From Chitinophagaceae bacterium (GTDB lineage Bacteria; Bacteroidota; Bacteroidia; Chitinophagales; Chitinophagaceae), in contig JAFKGQ010000016.1 in the NCBI GenBank assembly GCA_017307755.1, positions 1-64,000 of the forward strand: a stretch of DNA of 64,000 nt, given 5' to 3'. This document shows positions 50,461 through 60,114 of this stretch, piece after piece. The position numbers and the translations under genes are program-made. The notes below the pieces were generated by a model, which had not been told where the DNA came from, ran no database searches, and worked only from the letters and a program-made list of their open reading frames with translations. Every line of letters starts with the position of its first letter. Within the stretch, counting starts at the first letter, position 1.

Positions 50461-52219
50461 TGCTATTGCCGGCCAGCAGCCCAAAAAGACCTCCAACTGG
50501 AAGGCCCTGGGTAAGCTGATCAACCTGTTGCCCGAAAAACGCAACGTATTGATCTGGGCGTTGATCGCCATTCTTGCTTATTCGGGTCTTACCATGGTGG
50601 GACCTTATATCATCGGCCGCACCATCGATAAATATATCCGGAACAGCCAGAATTTCAATGGCATTCTGAGAAACTGCGGATTTCTCCTGCTGATCTATGG
50701 CGGAGTGCTGGTCTGCGTCTATCTTCGTACGACCCTCATGGGCAGCTTTGGCCAGCATCTCCTGTTCAAGCTTCGCAATACTTTATTCAATAAGCTGCAG
50801 GAATTGCCAAATGCCTTTTTTGCCCAGAACAAGGCCGGTGACCTGATCTCCCGGGTAAACAGCGATACGGATAAGATCAACCAGTTTTTTTCCCAGTCCC
50901 TTATGCAATTCGTCTCCAGTATCTTTATCATTATAGGAGCCGGCATTGCCCTGCTGGTGCTCAATTTCCGGCTGGGGCTGGCCACCCTTTCCCCTGCCCT
51001 GCTCATGTGGATCTTTACCAAACTGGTCACACCCTGGGTCAAACGAAAAAATGCCGCAAACCTAAAAAGCGTGGGTGGTCTGAGCGCCGAGATCCAGGAA
51101 AGCCTGGATAATTTTAAGGTGATCATCGCTTTCAACCGTCGTGACTATTTCAGGAAGCGTTTTGACAAGGCCAATAAAGGCCAATATTCCTCTGCGATAA
51201 AAGCGGGCCTGGCCAACAATATCTTTATGCCCGTTTATAGCCTGGCATCCAGCCTGGGACAGCTTATTATGCTGACCTATGGCATTTACCTTATAACTTC
51301 CGGTAACTTCACTACCGGCTTCCTTATCAGCTTTTTTGCCTATGTGACGAGTTTCTATGACCCGCTGCGTCAGATGGCGGCGCTCTGGGCCAGTTTCCAG
51401 GTAGCGCTCGCCGCCTGGGACCGTGTCTCGCAGATATTAAATCTGGAGTCCGACCTGGCCACGGTGGCCCCGGAAGCAGTATTGTCGGTGGCCGGCGCCG
51501 CACCTGCGCTGCTGGAATTCCAGCATGTGTCCTTTCATTACCCGGACGGTACTGAAGTGCTGCATAACAACAGTTTCCGGATGGAGAAAGGGAAGACCTA
51601 TGCATTGGTAGGCCCCACGGGTGGCGGCAAGACAACCACCGCCAGTCTTATTGCCAGGCTCTATGATCCCACTGCGGGCAAAGTGCTGCTGGACGGTAGG
51701 GATCTGCGTTCCTATACAGCCGCGGAAAGGACCCGGAAAATAGGGTTTATCCTGCAGGAACCCTTTTTATTCTCCGGGACTGTAAGGGACAACATCCTGT
51801 ACGGCAATGAACAATACCATGACCTCTCCAATGAGGAATTAGCAGCCGTCATCGAAAAGGCCAACCTGCAGACGCTGCTGTCCCGTTTTGACGCGGGTCT
51901 TGACACCACGGTGGCTTCCGGAGACGGCATCAGCCTGGGACAACGGCAGCTGATAGCTTTTATGCGGGCCGTACTTCGCAACCCCGAGCTGCTCATATTG
52001 GATGAAGCGACGGCCAATATCGATACCATCACCGAAAAAATGCTGGAAGATATCCTGCAGAAATTACCGGATACCACCACCCGTGTCATCATCGCTCACC
52101 GTCTTAATACTATTGAGAATGCGGACGAGATATTCTTTGTCAATGGCGGGGCCATCACCCGTGCCGGCAGCCTCGACCAGGCCGTCGATATGCTGTTGCA
52201 TGGGAAAAGGGTAAGTTGA
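50435..52219 (+). CDS. ABC exporter subunit 2 (canonical ATP site)
   Basis: A 594-residue half-transporter with six helices (~40-325) and an ATPase domain. Walker A is GPTGGGKT (393-400). Walker B LLILDEATANID keeps the catalytic Glu, and the H-loop is intact (IIAHRLNTI). The signature is degenerate (ISLGQRQL instead of LSGGQ). With subunit 1 it would form one working and one degenerate site, as in BmrCD/TM287-288-type multidrug or lipid exporters. Substrate unknown. The TonB-type barrel gene follows after 43 bases. Confidence 0.9.
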   Translation: MSNTNYNLNAIAGQQPKKTSNWKALGKLINLLPEKRNVLIWALIAILAYSGLTMVGPYIIGRTIDKYIRNSQNFNGILRNCGFLLLIYGGVLVCVYLRTTLMGSFGQHLLFKLRNTLFNKLQELPNAFFAQNKAGDLISRVNSDTDKINQFFSQSLMQFVSSIFIIIGAGIALLVLNFRLGLATLSPALLMWIFTKLVTPWVKRKNAANLKSVGGLSAEIQESLDNFKVIIAFNRRDYFRKRFDKANKGQYSSAIKAGLANNIFMPVYSLASSLGQLIMLTYGIYLITSGNFTTGFLISFFAYVTSFYDPLRQMAALWASFQVALAAWDRVSQILNLESDLATVAPEAVLSVAGAAPALLEFQHVSFHYPDGTEVLHNNSFRMEKGKTYALVGPTGGGKTTTASLIARLYDPTAGKVLLDGRDLRSYTAAERTRKIGFILQEPFLFSGTVRDNILYGNEQYHDLSNEELAAVIEKANLQTLLSRFDAGLDTTVASGDGISLGQRQLIAFMRAVLRNPELLILDEATANIDTITEKMLEDILQKLPDTTTRVIIAHRLNTIENADEIFFVNGGAITRAGSLDQAVDMLLHGKRVS

Positions 52220-52262
52220 TCCGCCTACAGGATTTTATCAGAAAGGCTTGTTAACTTGTGAC

Positions 52263-54740
52263 ATGAAGCTTCCTTGCCTCTTGTTCGCAGCCATATCACT
52301 GTCCTTATCTCTTACAGCCCAGCAGCAGACAAACGCCGGCAAGGGCAGGATCACCGGCCGTATCCTCGACTCACTGACACAGAGTCCCGTGGAATATGCT
52401 ACCATTACCCTTTATGTCGCAGGTATTGCACGGCCTGTCAATGGCGCAACCACCAATAATAAAGGTGTCTTTACGATCGACGGCCTACCTCCCGGCAGCT
52501 ATATCCTTACAGTCGGGTTTATCGGCTACCAACCCCGGTCTATCGATGCCATTGCCCTCACCGGAAAACCCTTCACGCTGGCGGATATTCTCCTGACGAA
52601 AAAACAGGAGGCGCTTCAGACCGTGACGGTCACTGCATCCAAGGGGTTGGTGGAGAATAAGATCGATAAGATGGTCTACAATGCGGAAAAAGACATTACC
52701 TCCCAGGGCGGGGTAGCCACCGACATCCTGAAAAAAGTGCCGATGGTGTCCGTAGACGTGGATGGCAATGTCCAGCTGCAAGGCAACTCCAACGTCCTTT
52801 TTCTTATCAATGGCAAACCTTCCAGCATCTTTGGCAACAACCTGGCAGACGCCCTTCAATCCATCCCGGCCAGCCAGATAAAGAACATCGAGGTCATCAC
52901 TACGCCCGGAGCCAGATATGATGCTGAAGGCACAGGCGGCATCATCAATATTGTCCTGAAAGAGAACAGGCTCCGCGGGATCAACGGCAATATCAGTCTC
53001 ACAGCCGGCACCCGGCTAGAAAATGGTTCGCTAAACCTGAATGCCCGCCGTGGTAATTTCGGATTGAATGCCTTCTTCAGCGGCAATGCACAGCTACGTT
53101 CTACCAGGGTAAATAGTTCCGATCGGCTCTCCGAAGATACGGCCACAGGGACAAAAGACAGACTGCAGCAACAAGGCAGCAGTAGATTCAACCGGCAGGG
53201 TTATGAATCCGGGCTTGGCTTTGAATGGAGTATCGACCATCGCAATACGTTATCCGGCAACATCGGCTATGATAATTTTGGTAACAGGAATAATGGCTCC
53301 TTTCTCCAGCAGCAGACGGGGTATGATCCGTCCGGCACACCCGTATCAACCTTCAGCTCTTTTGTCCTGTCCGGCAGCCGATTCCAGGGGCACTCTCTTG
53401 ATTACAGCCTCAGCTACAAACGAACATTTGCACAAGAGGACAGAGAATTGAACATATCCTACGACGGCAGCTATGGCAACAACCACTCGGCTTATCATCA
53501 GGCGCAAAGCCTGCCTACAGGTGATTCCACTTTTGCAGGCTCCAACAGCAACAGCGACGGGCACGATCATGAAACAAACTTCCGGCTGGATTATGTACAG
53601 CCCCTGAGCGAAAAAATAAAGCTGGAGACGGGCGGCAGGATACAGATCAGACAGATTGCCAGCGCTTCCTCCGTATATACATTAAGCCCTGTCTCCGGCC
53701 ACTATGCCTATGACACCGGGCAATCCAACGCACTGTCTTACGGCAGACATGTGTACGCAGGCTATGCATCCCTTACCTTCCCGATCTTCAACTGGCTTGA
53801 CGTGAAAGGAGGGCTCAGGTACGAACGGACGGAGACAGACGCCGTATTCAGCAAGTCCTCCGGCGCCCATATCCCCGGGTACAATACCTTCGCACCCTCT
53901 CTCATCCTTTCCCATAGCTTTGAGAATGACCAGACGATCAAGATAGCCTATACCAAAAGGATCCAGCGGCCTAATTACCGGTGGCTAAACCCATATATCA
54001 ACGCCAGCGACCCGAAGAACATTACCACGGGTAACCCTTATCTGCAGCCTGAAATCACCCATAATATCGAGCTCACCTGGAGTAAATCCTTTGAAAAAGG
54101 CGTTGCCCTCAACGTCGTCCTGTTCTACCATCACCAGATACACGATATCCAGCCCTTTATTACCTATTATCCAACCTATACCATCGGAGACTCCGTGTAC
54201 ACCAATACCTCCGTCAGCATCCCGATGAATGTGGGAGCGGAAGACAACTATGGATTGAACGTCTTTGGTTCTGTGCCGCTGGGGCCCAAGGTCAACATCC
54301 GCAGCAACCTTTCTTTCTTTGACAGGTACATCACCACCGGCGCCCTGGGCGGCAGCAATGTCACGAGTTTTAACTACCGGCTCAATATGAACGCCACGTA
54401 TCAGCTGAGCAATACTTTTGTGCTGGAATTCTTTGGCAATTTCAATTCCCGTCGCAATGAGCTCCAGGGACGCTACCCTTCCTTTACCACCTATAATCTT
54501 GCTTTCCGGAAGCAGGTATGGAATAAAAAAGGGAGCATTGCCTTTTCCGCCACCAATCCCTTTGCGGCCAATGTCAAACAGGAAACATCCGTCACCGGCG
54601 GGCATTTTACGCTGCACTCCCTCCAACAGTTGCCTTATCGGTCCTTTGGTATTAACTTTACCTATAAGTTCGGGAAACTGGAGTTTAAAAAAGATAAGGA
54701 GGAGCCAAAGGAACTTCCTTCGTTACCGGACAATGGCTAA
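52263..54740 (+). CDS. TonB-dependent-receptor-like outer membrane barrel protein
   Basis: An 825-residue outer-membrane protein. The signal peptide ends at about residue 19 (SLTAQQQ). A carboxypeptidase-regulatory-like domain (GRITGRILDSLTQSPVEYAT) is at ~25-110. A plug-type region follows (VENKIDKMVYNAEKDITSQG, VLFLINGKPSSIFGNNLADA, GARYDAEGTGGIINIVLKEN). The barrel is of the outer-membrane beta-barrel 3 type with an RIQRPNYRWLNPYINASDP stretch. It is shorter than SusC and has no SusD partner. Lying after an ABC exporter pair, it may handle the same substrate, but that is inference. Confidence 0.87.
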   Translation: MKLPCLLFAAISLSLSLTAQQQTNAGKGRITGRILDSLTQSPVEYATITLYVAGIARPVNGATTNNKGVFTIDGLPPGSYILTVGFIGYQPRSIDAIALTGKPFTLADILLTKKQEALQTVTVTASKGLVENKIDKMVYNAEKDITSQGGVATDILKKVPMVSVDVDGNVQLQGNSNVLFLINGKPSSIFGNNLADALQSIPASQIKNIEVITTPGARYDAEGTGGIINIVLKENRLRGINGNISLTAGTRLENGSLNLNARRGNFGLNAFFSGNAQLRSTRVNSSDRLSEDTATGTKDRLQQQGSSRFNRQGYESGLGFEWSIDHRNTLSGNIGYDNFGNRNNGSFLQQQTGYDPSGTPVSTFSSFVLSGSRFQGHSLDYSLSYKRTFAQEDRELNISYDGSYGNNHSAYHQAQSLPTGDSTFAGSNSNSDGHDHETNFRLDYVQPLSEKIKLETGGRIQIRQIASASSVYTLSPVSGHYAYDTGQSNALSYGRHVYAGYASLTFPIFNWLDVKGGLRYERTETDAVFSKSSGAHIPGYNTFAPSLILSHSFENDQTIKIAYTKRIQRPNYRWLNPYINASDPKNITTGNPYLQPEITHNIELTWSKSFEKGVALNVVLFYHHQIHDIQPFITYYPTYTIGDSVYTNTSVSIPMNVGAEDNYGLNVFGSVPLGPKVNIRSNLSFFDRYITTGALGGSNVTSFNYRLNMNATYQLSNTFVLEFFGNFNSRRNELQGRYPSFTTYNLAFRKQVWNKKGSIAFSATNPFAANVKQETSVTGGHFTLHSLQQLPYRSFGINFTYKFGKLEFKKDKEEPKELPSLPDNG

Positions 54741-54767
54741 CCCATGCTCAACAAACCCAATCCCCAT

Positions 54768-55763
54768 ATGTCTCGTCTGCGTAGTTCTCTGCTTGCCACA
54801 TCGATCCTTTTGTTGTCGTCCAGTCTGGCCAGCGCCCAGCCTCACGACTTTCAGGTATCAAAAATATTCCATATAGGTAGTCCCGGCGGATGGGACTACA
54901 TCGCCGTGGGGCCCGACAAGAAAATATATGTATCCCATGGCTCCCATGTAGTGATCCTGGATGAAAAGAAAGGCGATTCCGTTGGTGTTATTCCCAACAC
55001 CAGCGGTGTCCATGGCATTGCTTTCTGTCAGGCCCTGGGCAAAGGATACACCAGCAATGGCCGTACCAATAGCGTTACTGTCTTTGATATAAAGACAGGG
55101 CGGGTGTTAAACCAGATACCCACCGGACAGAACCCGGATGCCATTTTTTTTGAACCTTTCACAAAGACCATCATCACCTGTAATGGACGCAGTCATGATC
55201 TCAGCATCATCGATCCTGTTACCGAGCAGGTCACAGGCACCGTATTCCTGGATGGCAAACCCGAAACGGCTGTCTCGGATGAGGCCGGCAGGGTCTTTAT
55301 CAACATCGAGGACAAAAACGAGATCACGGTGGTGGACATCGTCCATAAGACGATACTCGCTAACTGGTCATTGTCTCCCGGAGAAAGTCCTACGGGGCTG
55401 GCCATTGACAGGAAGACCCAACGGCTGTTTGCCGGCTGCGATAAGCAGTTGATCGTGATGGATGCCGCCACCGGGAAGATCGTTGCAAAAGTTCCCATCG
55501 GCGATGGCTGCGACGGAGTTGCTTTTGACCCTCGTCTGAAAGATATTTTTGCTTCCTGCGGGGAAGGTACGCTCTCCGTCATTCATGAAAGCGCACCATC
55601 CTCCTTTAACGTCGTTGCCAATGTTACCACCAAACGCAGCGCACGTACACTGGCCATCGACGAAAAGGGCCACCGGATATTCCTCCCGGCCGCGGGGGCT
55701 GAAAAATTTGAGGTTCTTGTGATCGCCCGTGGGCGACAGACAAACGTTAGCCCGGCGCGATAA
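54768..55763 (+). CDS. YncE-like beta-propeller protein
   Basis: A 331-residue exported protein (signal peptide to about residue 25, SSSLASAQP). It has about seven blades of a YVTN/YncE-type propeller: KIYVSHGSHVVILDEKKGD, NSVTVFDIKTGRVLNQIPTG, DAIFFEPFTKTIITCNGRSH, DLSIIDPVTEQVTGTVFLDG. Such proteins bind partners or DNA, and none of the blades shows catalytic residues. An ATG at 54744 would put eight extra residues before the signal peptide, so the ATG at 54768 is preferred. It is 27 bases after the barrel gene. Confidence 0.82.
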   Translation: MSRLRSSLLATSILLLSSSLASAQPHDFQVSKIFHIGSPGGWDYIAVGPDKKIYVSHGSHVVILDEKKGDSVGVIPNTSGVHGIAFCQALGKGYTSNGRTNSVTVFDIKTGRVLNQIPTGQNPDAIFFEPFTKTIITCNGRSHDLSIIDPVTEQVTGTVFLDGKPETAVSDEAGRVFINIEDKNEITVVDIVHKTILANWSLSPGESPTGLAIDRKTQRLFAGCDKQLIVMDAATGKIVAKVPIGDGCDGVAFDPRLKDIFASCGEGTLSVIHESAPSSFNVVANVTTKRSARTLAIDEKGHRIFLPAAGAEKFEVLVIARGRQTNVSPAR

Positions 55764-55786
55764 CGGTAATTGCCCATTTTTCGTTA

Positions 55787-55802
55787 TATTGTATGTACAA
55801 TA
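55787..55802. promoter_or_regulatory. Inverted repeat operator before the pyrimidine operon
   Basis: TATTGTA and TACAATA separated by TG: a perfect 7-bp inverted repeat ending 7 bases before the first start codon of the operon. The 46-base gap holds nothing else. A dimeric regulator bound here would block initiation. No regulator gene is in the window. Confidence 0.5.
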
Positions 55803-55809
55803 AACGATT

Positions 55810-57273
55810 ATGGCATCACCCAAATATGGTCGCCTGAAGAACTTCGTTGGCGGTGAATTTATAGCCGTTGACGGCAGGAGCATGCCTATTATATCCCCAT
55901 TGGACGGCACGCTGCTGGCCGAAATGCCTTGCTCTTCCGCCGCCGATCTCGACAAGGCCGTAAAAGCCGCACGGCAGGCCTTCCCGGCCTGGAGCAAAAC
56001 CCCTATCAAGGAAAGGGTACAGGTATTTTTTAGATACAGACATTTACTGGAAACACACATGCAGGAATTGGCGGCGCTGGTCAGCGAGGAGAACGGTAAA
56101 ACGCTGGGCGAGGCCGTTGCCGAGATAGAGAAATGTGTAGAGCTTACTGAATTTGCCACCTCCCTACCCCAGCTGGTGACGGGCGAAGTGCTGGAAGTGA
56201 GCAAGGGAGTGGAATGCCGTACAGAACACCCACCGCTGGGTATCGTGGCTTCCATCGTCCCGTTCAATTTCCCCGCAATGGTGCCCAACTGGACCATGCC
56301 CAATGCCATGGCGTTGGGTAACTGTATGATCATAAAGCCTTCCGAGAAGGTGCCCTTGAGTCTGTCACGGCTGGCGGCGCTGCTACAGGAAGCGGGACTT
56401 CCCGAAGGCGTGTTCAATATTGTCAACGGGGATAAGGAAATAGTCGAGGCCATCTGCGATCATCCTGGTATAGAAGCCGTCTCCTTTGTAGGGTCGACAA
56501 AAGTGGCTAAATTGGTCTACCAGCGTGCTACGCATAATCTTAAACGTTGTCTTGCCCTGGGCGGAGCCAAGAACCACCTGCTGGTGATGCCGGATGCCAA
56601 GCCGGAAATGACGGCTCAAAATGTAGCCGCCTCGATGAGCGGTTGCGCTGGTCAACGCTGTATGGCGGCTTCCGCCATGGTGGGAGTAGGCGACGTCGAC
56701 CATATTATCCAACGGATCTGCGAGGAGGCCCGCCGCATCATACCTGGCCGTAACCTGGGCGCCGTCATAAACGCCGAATCAAAAGAGAGGATCGAACGCT
56801 ATATCACCGAGGCGGAACAACAAGGAGCCCGGGTCCTCGTCGACGGGAGAGGCGCCACCGTCCCCGGGAAAGAAAAAGGGACCTATGTCGGTCCCACGGT
56901 CATCGATGGGGTAAGACCCGATATGGCTGTGGCTCGCGAAGAGATCTTTGGTCCCGTCATCAGTATCATGCGCGTCGATACCCTGGATGAAGCCCTTGCC
57001 ATCGAAAATGCCAATCCCTACGGCAATGCAGCCTCCGTATTTACACAGAATGGCGGGTATGCCCGCTATGTCATCGATCATGCTTCCGCGGGTATGGTAG
57101 GCGTGAATGTAGGCGTTCCCGTACCCCGTGAGCCTTTCTCTTTTGGCGGATGGAATGAAAGCAAATTCGGCGTAGGCGATATCACAGGTAAAAGTTCCAT
57201 TGAATTCTGGACGAGGTTGAAAAAGAGTACAATAAAATGGAACCCCGAAGCGGGTATTAATTGGATGAGTTAA
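55810..57273 (+). CDS. mmsA: CoA-acylating (methyl)malonate-semialdehyde dehydrogenase
   Basis: A 487-residue aldehyde dehydrogenase that turns malonate semialdehyde (from beta-alanine) into acetyl-CoA, or methylmalonate semialdehyde (from thymine) into propionyl-CoA. Family features: FVGGEFI near the N-terminus, IVASIVPFNFPAMVPNWTMP, SFVGSTKVAKLVYQRA, and the active-site cysteine in GCAGQRCMAAS. The C-terminal PFSFGGWNESKFG is typical of the CoA-dependent group. Length is normal. It heads the operon and completes the pathway encoded by the following genes. Confidence 0.92.
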   Translation: MASPKYGRLKNFVGGEFIAVDGRSMPIISPLDGTLLAEMPCSSAADLDKAVKAARQAFPAWSKTPIKERVQVFFRYRHLLETHMQELAALVSEENGKTLGEAVAEIEKCVELTEFATSLPQLVTGEVLEVSKGVECRTEHPPLGIVASIVPFNFPAMVPNWTMPNAMALGNCMIIKPSEKVPLSLSRLAALLQEAGLPEGVFNIVNGDKEIVEAICDHPGIEAVSFVGSTKVAKLVYQRATHNLKRCLALGGAKNHLLVMPDAKPEMTAQNVAASMSGCAGQRCMAASAMVGVGDVDHIIQRICEEARRIIPGRNLGAVINAESKERIERYITEAEQQGARVLVDGRGATVPGKEKGTYVGPTVIDGVRPDMAVAREEIFGPVISIMRVDTLDEALAIENANPYGNAASVFTQNGGYARYVIDHASAGMVGVNVGVPVPREPFSFGGWNESKFGVGDITGKSSIEFWTRLKKSTIKWNPEAGINWMS

Positions 57274-57288
57274 CAAAAATTATTTTTT

Positions 57289-58644
57289 ATGGCTGCCCCT
57301 GTTACAATGTCCGAGTCCCAGGAGATCCTGCAGGATAACTTTGATTACACGCTTTTTTCCTGGAGCAAGCAGAAAGGGATCAATCCTATCGCCGTCAAAT
57401 ATGCAGAAGGCGTCTACCTTTATGATTATGACGGCCGGCGTTACCTGGACTTTTCATCCGGGCTCATGAATGTGAACATCGGTCATGGCAATCAGCGGGT
57501 CACCGCCGCCGTCACCCGTCAGATGCAGGAGGTCAGTTATGTCACTCCCAGCTGCGTAACACGGGCCCGGGGCGAGTTGGGACGGCGGCTGGCGGAGATC
57601 GCCCCCGGCAACCTGCAAAAGACCCTTTTCACCGTATGTGGCGCTACCGCCATCGACAATGCCATCAAGCTGGCAAGACTTTATACGGGGCGTCATAAGA
57701 TCATCGCCCGGTACAGGGCATTTCACGGTGCTTCATACGGCGCCATGACCGCGGGCGGCGACCCCCGTAAGCTGCCTTCTGATGCCCAGCAGATGCCGGG
57801 CGTCGTTCATGTGGAAGATCCTTATTGTTACCGTTGCCCCTGGGGAAAAGAAATAAACACCTGCCACCGGGAATGTGTAAGTCATATTCAGCGGGTCATA
57901 GAGTTCGAAGGCCCGGAGAACATTGCCGCCATCCTTATGGAAGGCGAAAGCGGCAGTTCCGGCTGCATCAAATATCCTCCCGACTATCTGCAAAAGATCA
58001 GGGCTCTATGCGATCAGCATGGTATCCTGCTCATCATCGATGAAGTGATGAGCGGCTTTGGCAGGACGGGTAAATGGTTTGCATCGGAATTGCACGGCAT
58101 CGTGCCCGATATGATCGCTACCGCCAAAGGCATCACCGCGGGTTATCTCCCCCTGGGCGCTCTTATCGTGACGGACAAGATAGCGGATCATTTCAATGAC
58201 CGTACCCTTTGGCTGGGGCTTACCTACTCCGCTCATCCCGTTGCCTGCGCCGCCGGCGTGGAAGTGCTGAAGATCTATGAAGATGAGGGGCTGATAGAAA
58301 ATGCCGCGGAAATGGGAAGGTACGTGGATCAGCGTGTGAACGAGCTGCAGCGGCTTCACCCTTCCATCGGCGACTTCCGTAATACCGGACTCCTGGGCTG
58401 TCTGGAGCTGGTGAAGAACAGGACGACCAGGGAGCCCATGGCCCCCTTCAATGCCAAGCCCGAGGAGATGACCGTAATGAACCAGGTGGCCGCCCGTCTC
58501 CGGCAACTGGGCATGTACACGTTCGTAAGATGGAACTACGTCTTTATCGCGCCACCCCTAAGCATCACCCGGGAGCAGGTGGATGAAGGGCTTGCTATGA
58601 TCAGTGAGGCGCTTACGATCGCCGATGCGCATATACAACCATGA
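57289..58644 (+). CDS. Class III aminotransferase (beta-alanine/3-aminoisobutyrate type)
   Basis: A 451-residue PLP enzyme. It has the class III core LLIIDEVMSGFGRTGKWFAS and the PLP lysine in IATAKGITAGYLPLGALIV. FSSGLMNVNIGHGNQRV and TVCGATAIDNAIKLARLYTG also fit. An insert with five cysteines (DPYCYRCPWGKEINTCHREC) occurs in this subgroup. In this operon it should take the amino group from beta-alanine (or 3-aminoisobutyrate) and give malonate semialdehyde to the dehydrogenase encoded 15 bases upstream. Confidence 0.88.
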   Translation: MAAPVTMSESQEILQDNFDYTLFSWSKQKGINPIAVKYAEGVYLYDYDGRRYLDFSSGLMNVNIGHGNQRVTAAVTRQMQEVSYVTPSCVTRARGELGRRLAEIAPGNLQKTLFTVCGATAIDNAIKLARLYTGRHKIIARYRAFHGASYGAMTAGGDPRKLPSDAQQMPGVVHVEDPYCYRCPWGKEINTCHRECVSHIQRVIEFEGPENIAAILMEGESGSSGCIKYPPDYLQKIRALCDQHGILLIIDEVMSGFGRTGKWFASELHGIVPDMIATAKGITAGYLPLGALIVTDKIADHFNDRTLWLGLTYSAHPVACAAGVEVLKIYEDEGLIENAAEMGRYVDQRVNELQRLHPSIGDFRNTGLLGCLELVKNRTTREPMAPFNAKPEEMTVMNQVAARLRQLGMYTFVRWNYVFIAPPLSITREQVDEGLAMISEALTIADAHIQP

Positions 58645-58647
58645 GAT

Positions 58648-60114
58648 ATGAACAGCTCCCCATCCCTTTATAGTGAAGATCTGGCTCCCGTTCCTGCGGA
58701 GAAAAGGACCTGGTCCACCTGGAACTATGCTGCCCTCTGGATCAGCATGAGTCTTTGTATACCCACCTATATGCTGGCCAGCTCGCTTATTGGCGGCGGC
58801 ATGAACTGGTGGCAGGCCATCCTCACTATCTTTTTTGGCAATACCATCGTGCTGGTGCCCATGATCCTCAATGGCCGGGCCGGGGCGAAATACGGCATCC
58901 CCTTCCCCGTCTTTGCCCGGGCCAGCTTTGGTGTGCGGGGCGCCAATATACCAGCCCTTTTAAGAGCCATCGTAGCCTGCGGATGGTTTGGCATACAGAC
59001 CTGGATCGGCGGTTTTGCCATCTATCAGGCAGTACGGCTGTGGATCCCCGGTCTTTCGACATTGCCGCGGATATTTCCTGCTGCATGGGGTTTGGAGACG
59101 GGGCCCGCAATATGTTTTTTGTTATTCTGGCTGTTAAACATGTGGGTCGTCTGGCTGGGCGTGGACAGCATCCGCAAGCTGCTTGTCTTTAAGGCTTTCT
59201 TTCTCCCCCTGGCGGCCCTTGCGCTGCTTTTCTGGGCCATCACCTCCGTACATGGCGGATTAGGCCCCATCCTTACCCAACCCTCCCACCTGAAAGGCCC
59301 ATCATTCTGGTCCTTTTTTATACCAGCCCTTACAGGCATGGTGGGTTTCTGGGCGACCCTGTCGTTGAATATCCCCGACTTTACCCGTTATGCAGTCAGC
59401 CAGCGGGCGCATGGCGTCGGTCAGGCCATTGGTCTGCCCCCTTCCATGACCTTATTCTCCTTCATCGGGGTCGTTGTGACCTCCGCTACCGTATTGTTAT
59501 ACGGCCAGCCCATCTGGGATCCGGTAGTACTTGCAGGAAAATTTGAGAACAGGACAGTTATTTCACTGGCAATGATTGCAGTAGCTATCTCTACTCTGGC
59601 TACCAACATCGCGGCCAATATTGTAAGTCCCGCCAATGACTTTGCCAATCTGAGCCCTGCCCGGATCAATTTCCGCATGGGCGGGCTGATCACAGGTATC
59701 CTGGGTATCCTGATCTTTCCCTGGAAGCTGATAGCCGACCCCGGCGGTTATATTTTCACCTGGCTGGTGGGGTATTCCAGTCTTTTAGGTCCTGTAGGCG
59801 GTATCCTCATTACAGACTATTACTTTATAAGAAAACAACAGCTATCTCTCAGCGACCTATACACACTTCAGGGTGCGTACACCTATACTGGCGGTATTAA
59901 CTGGCGGGCCGTCATCAGCCTGTTGCTAGGTATCCTACCCAACATACCCGGCTTCCTCACGACCATTCATCTCATCAGCCCGGATGCTTTGCCGGCCTGG
60001 ATCATATCCCTATACAGCTATGCCTGGTTTGTCGGGTTCTTTGTCTCCGGCATTTGCTACCGGCTCTCTTTCAACTACAAAAAACAGGTCAACTATGTCA
60101 GTATTGATTACTAA
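58648..60114 (+). CDS. NCS1-family nucleobase:cation symporter
   Basis: A 488-residue inner-membrane transporter with 12 predicted helices. NCS1 features are RTWSTWNYAALWISMSLCIP in the first helix region, GRAGAKYGIPFPVFARASFG, VACGWFGIQTWIGGFAIY, and LNIPDFTRYAVSQRAHGVGQ. It lies three bases after the aminotransferase gene and overlaps dihydropyrimidinase by 20 bases, so uptake of uracil, thymine, allantoin-like or hydantoin compounds for this pathway is expected. Which of these is carried cannot be told. Confidence 0.92.
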   Translation: MNSSPSLYSEDLAPVPAEKRTWSTWNYAALWISMSLCIPTYMLASSLIGGGMNWWQAILTIFFGNTIVLVPMILNGRAGAKYGIPFPVFARASFGVRGANIPALLRAIVACGWFGIQTWIGGFAIYQAVRLWIPGLSTLPRIFPAAWGLETGPAICFLLFWLLNMWVVWLGVDSIRKLLVFKAFFLPLAALALLFWAITSVHGGLGPILTQPSHLKGPSFWSFFIPALTGMVGFWATLSLNIPDFTRYAVSQRAHGVGQAIGLPPSMTLFSFIGVVVTSATVLLYGQPIWDPVVLAGKFENRTVISLAMIAVAISTLATNIAANIVSPANDFANLSPARINFRMGGLITGILGILIFPWKLIADPGGYIFTWLVGYSSLLGPVGGILITDYYFIRKQQLSLSDLYTLQGAYTYTGGINWRAVISLLLGILPNIPGFLTTIHLISPDALPAWIISLYSYAWFVGFFVSGICYRLSFNYKKQVNYVSIDY

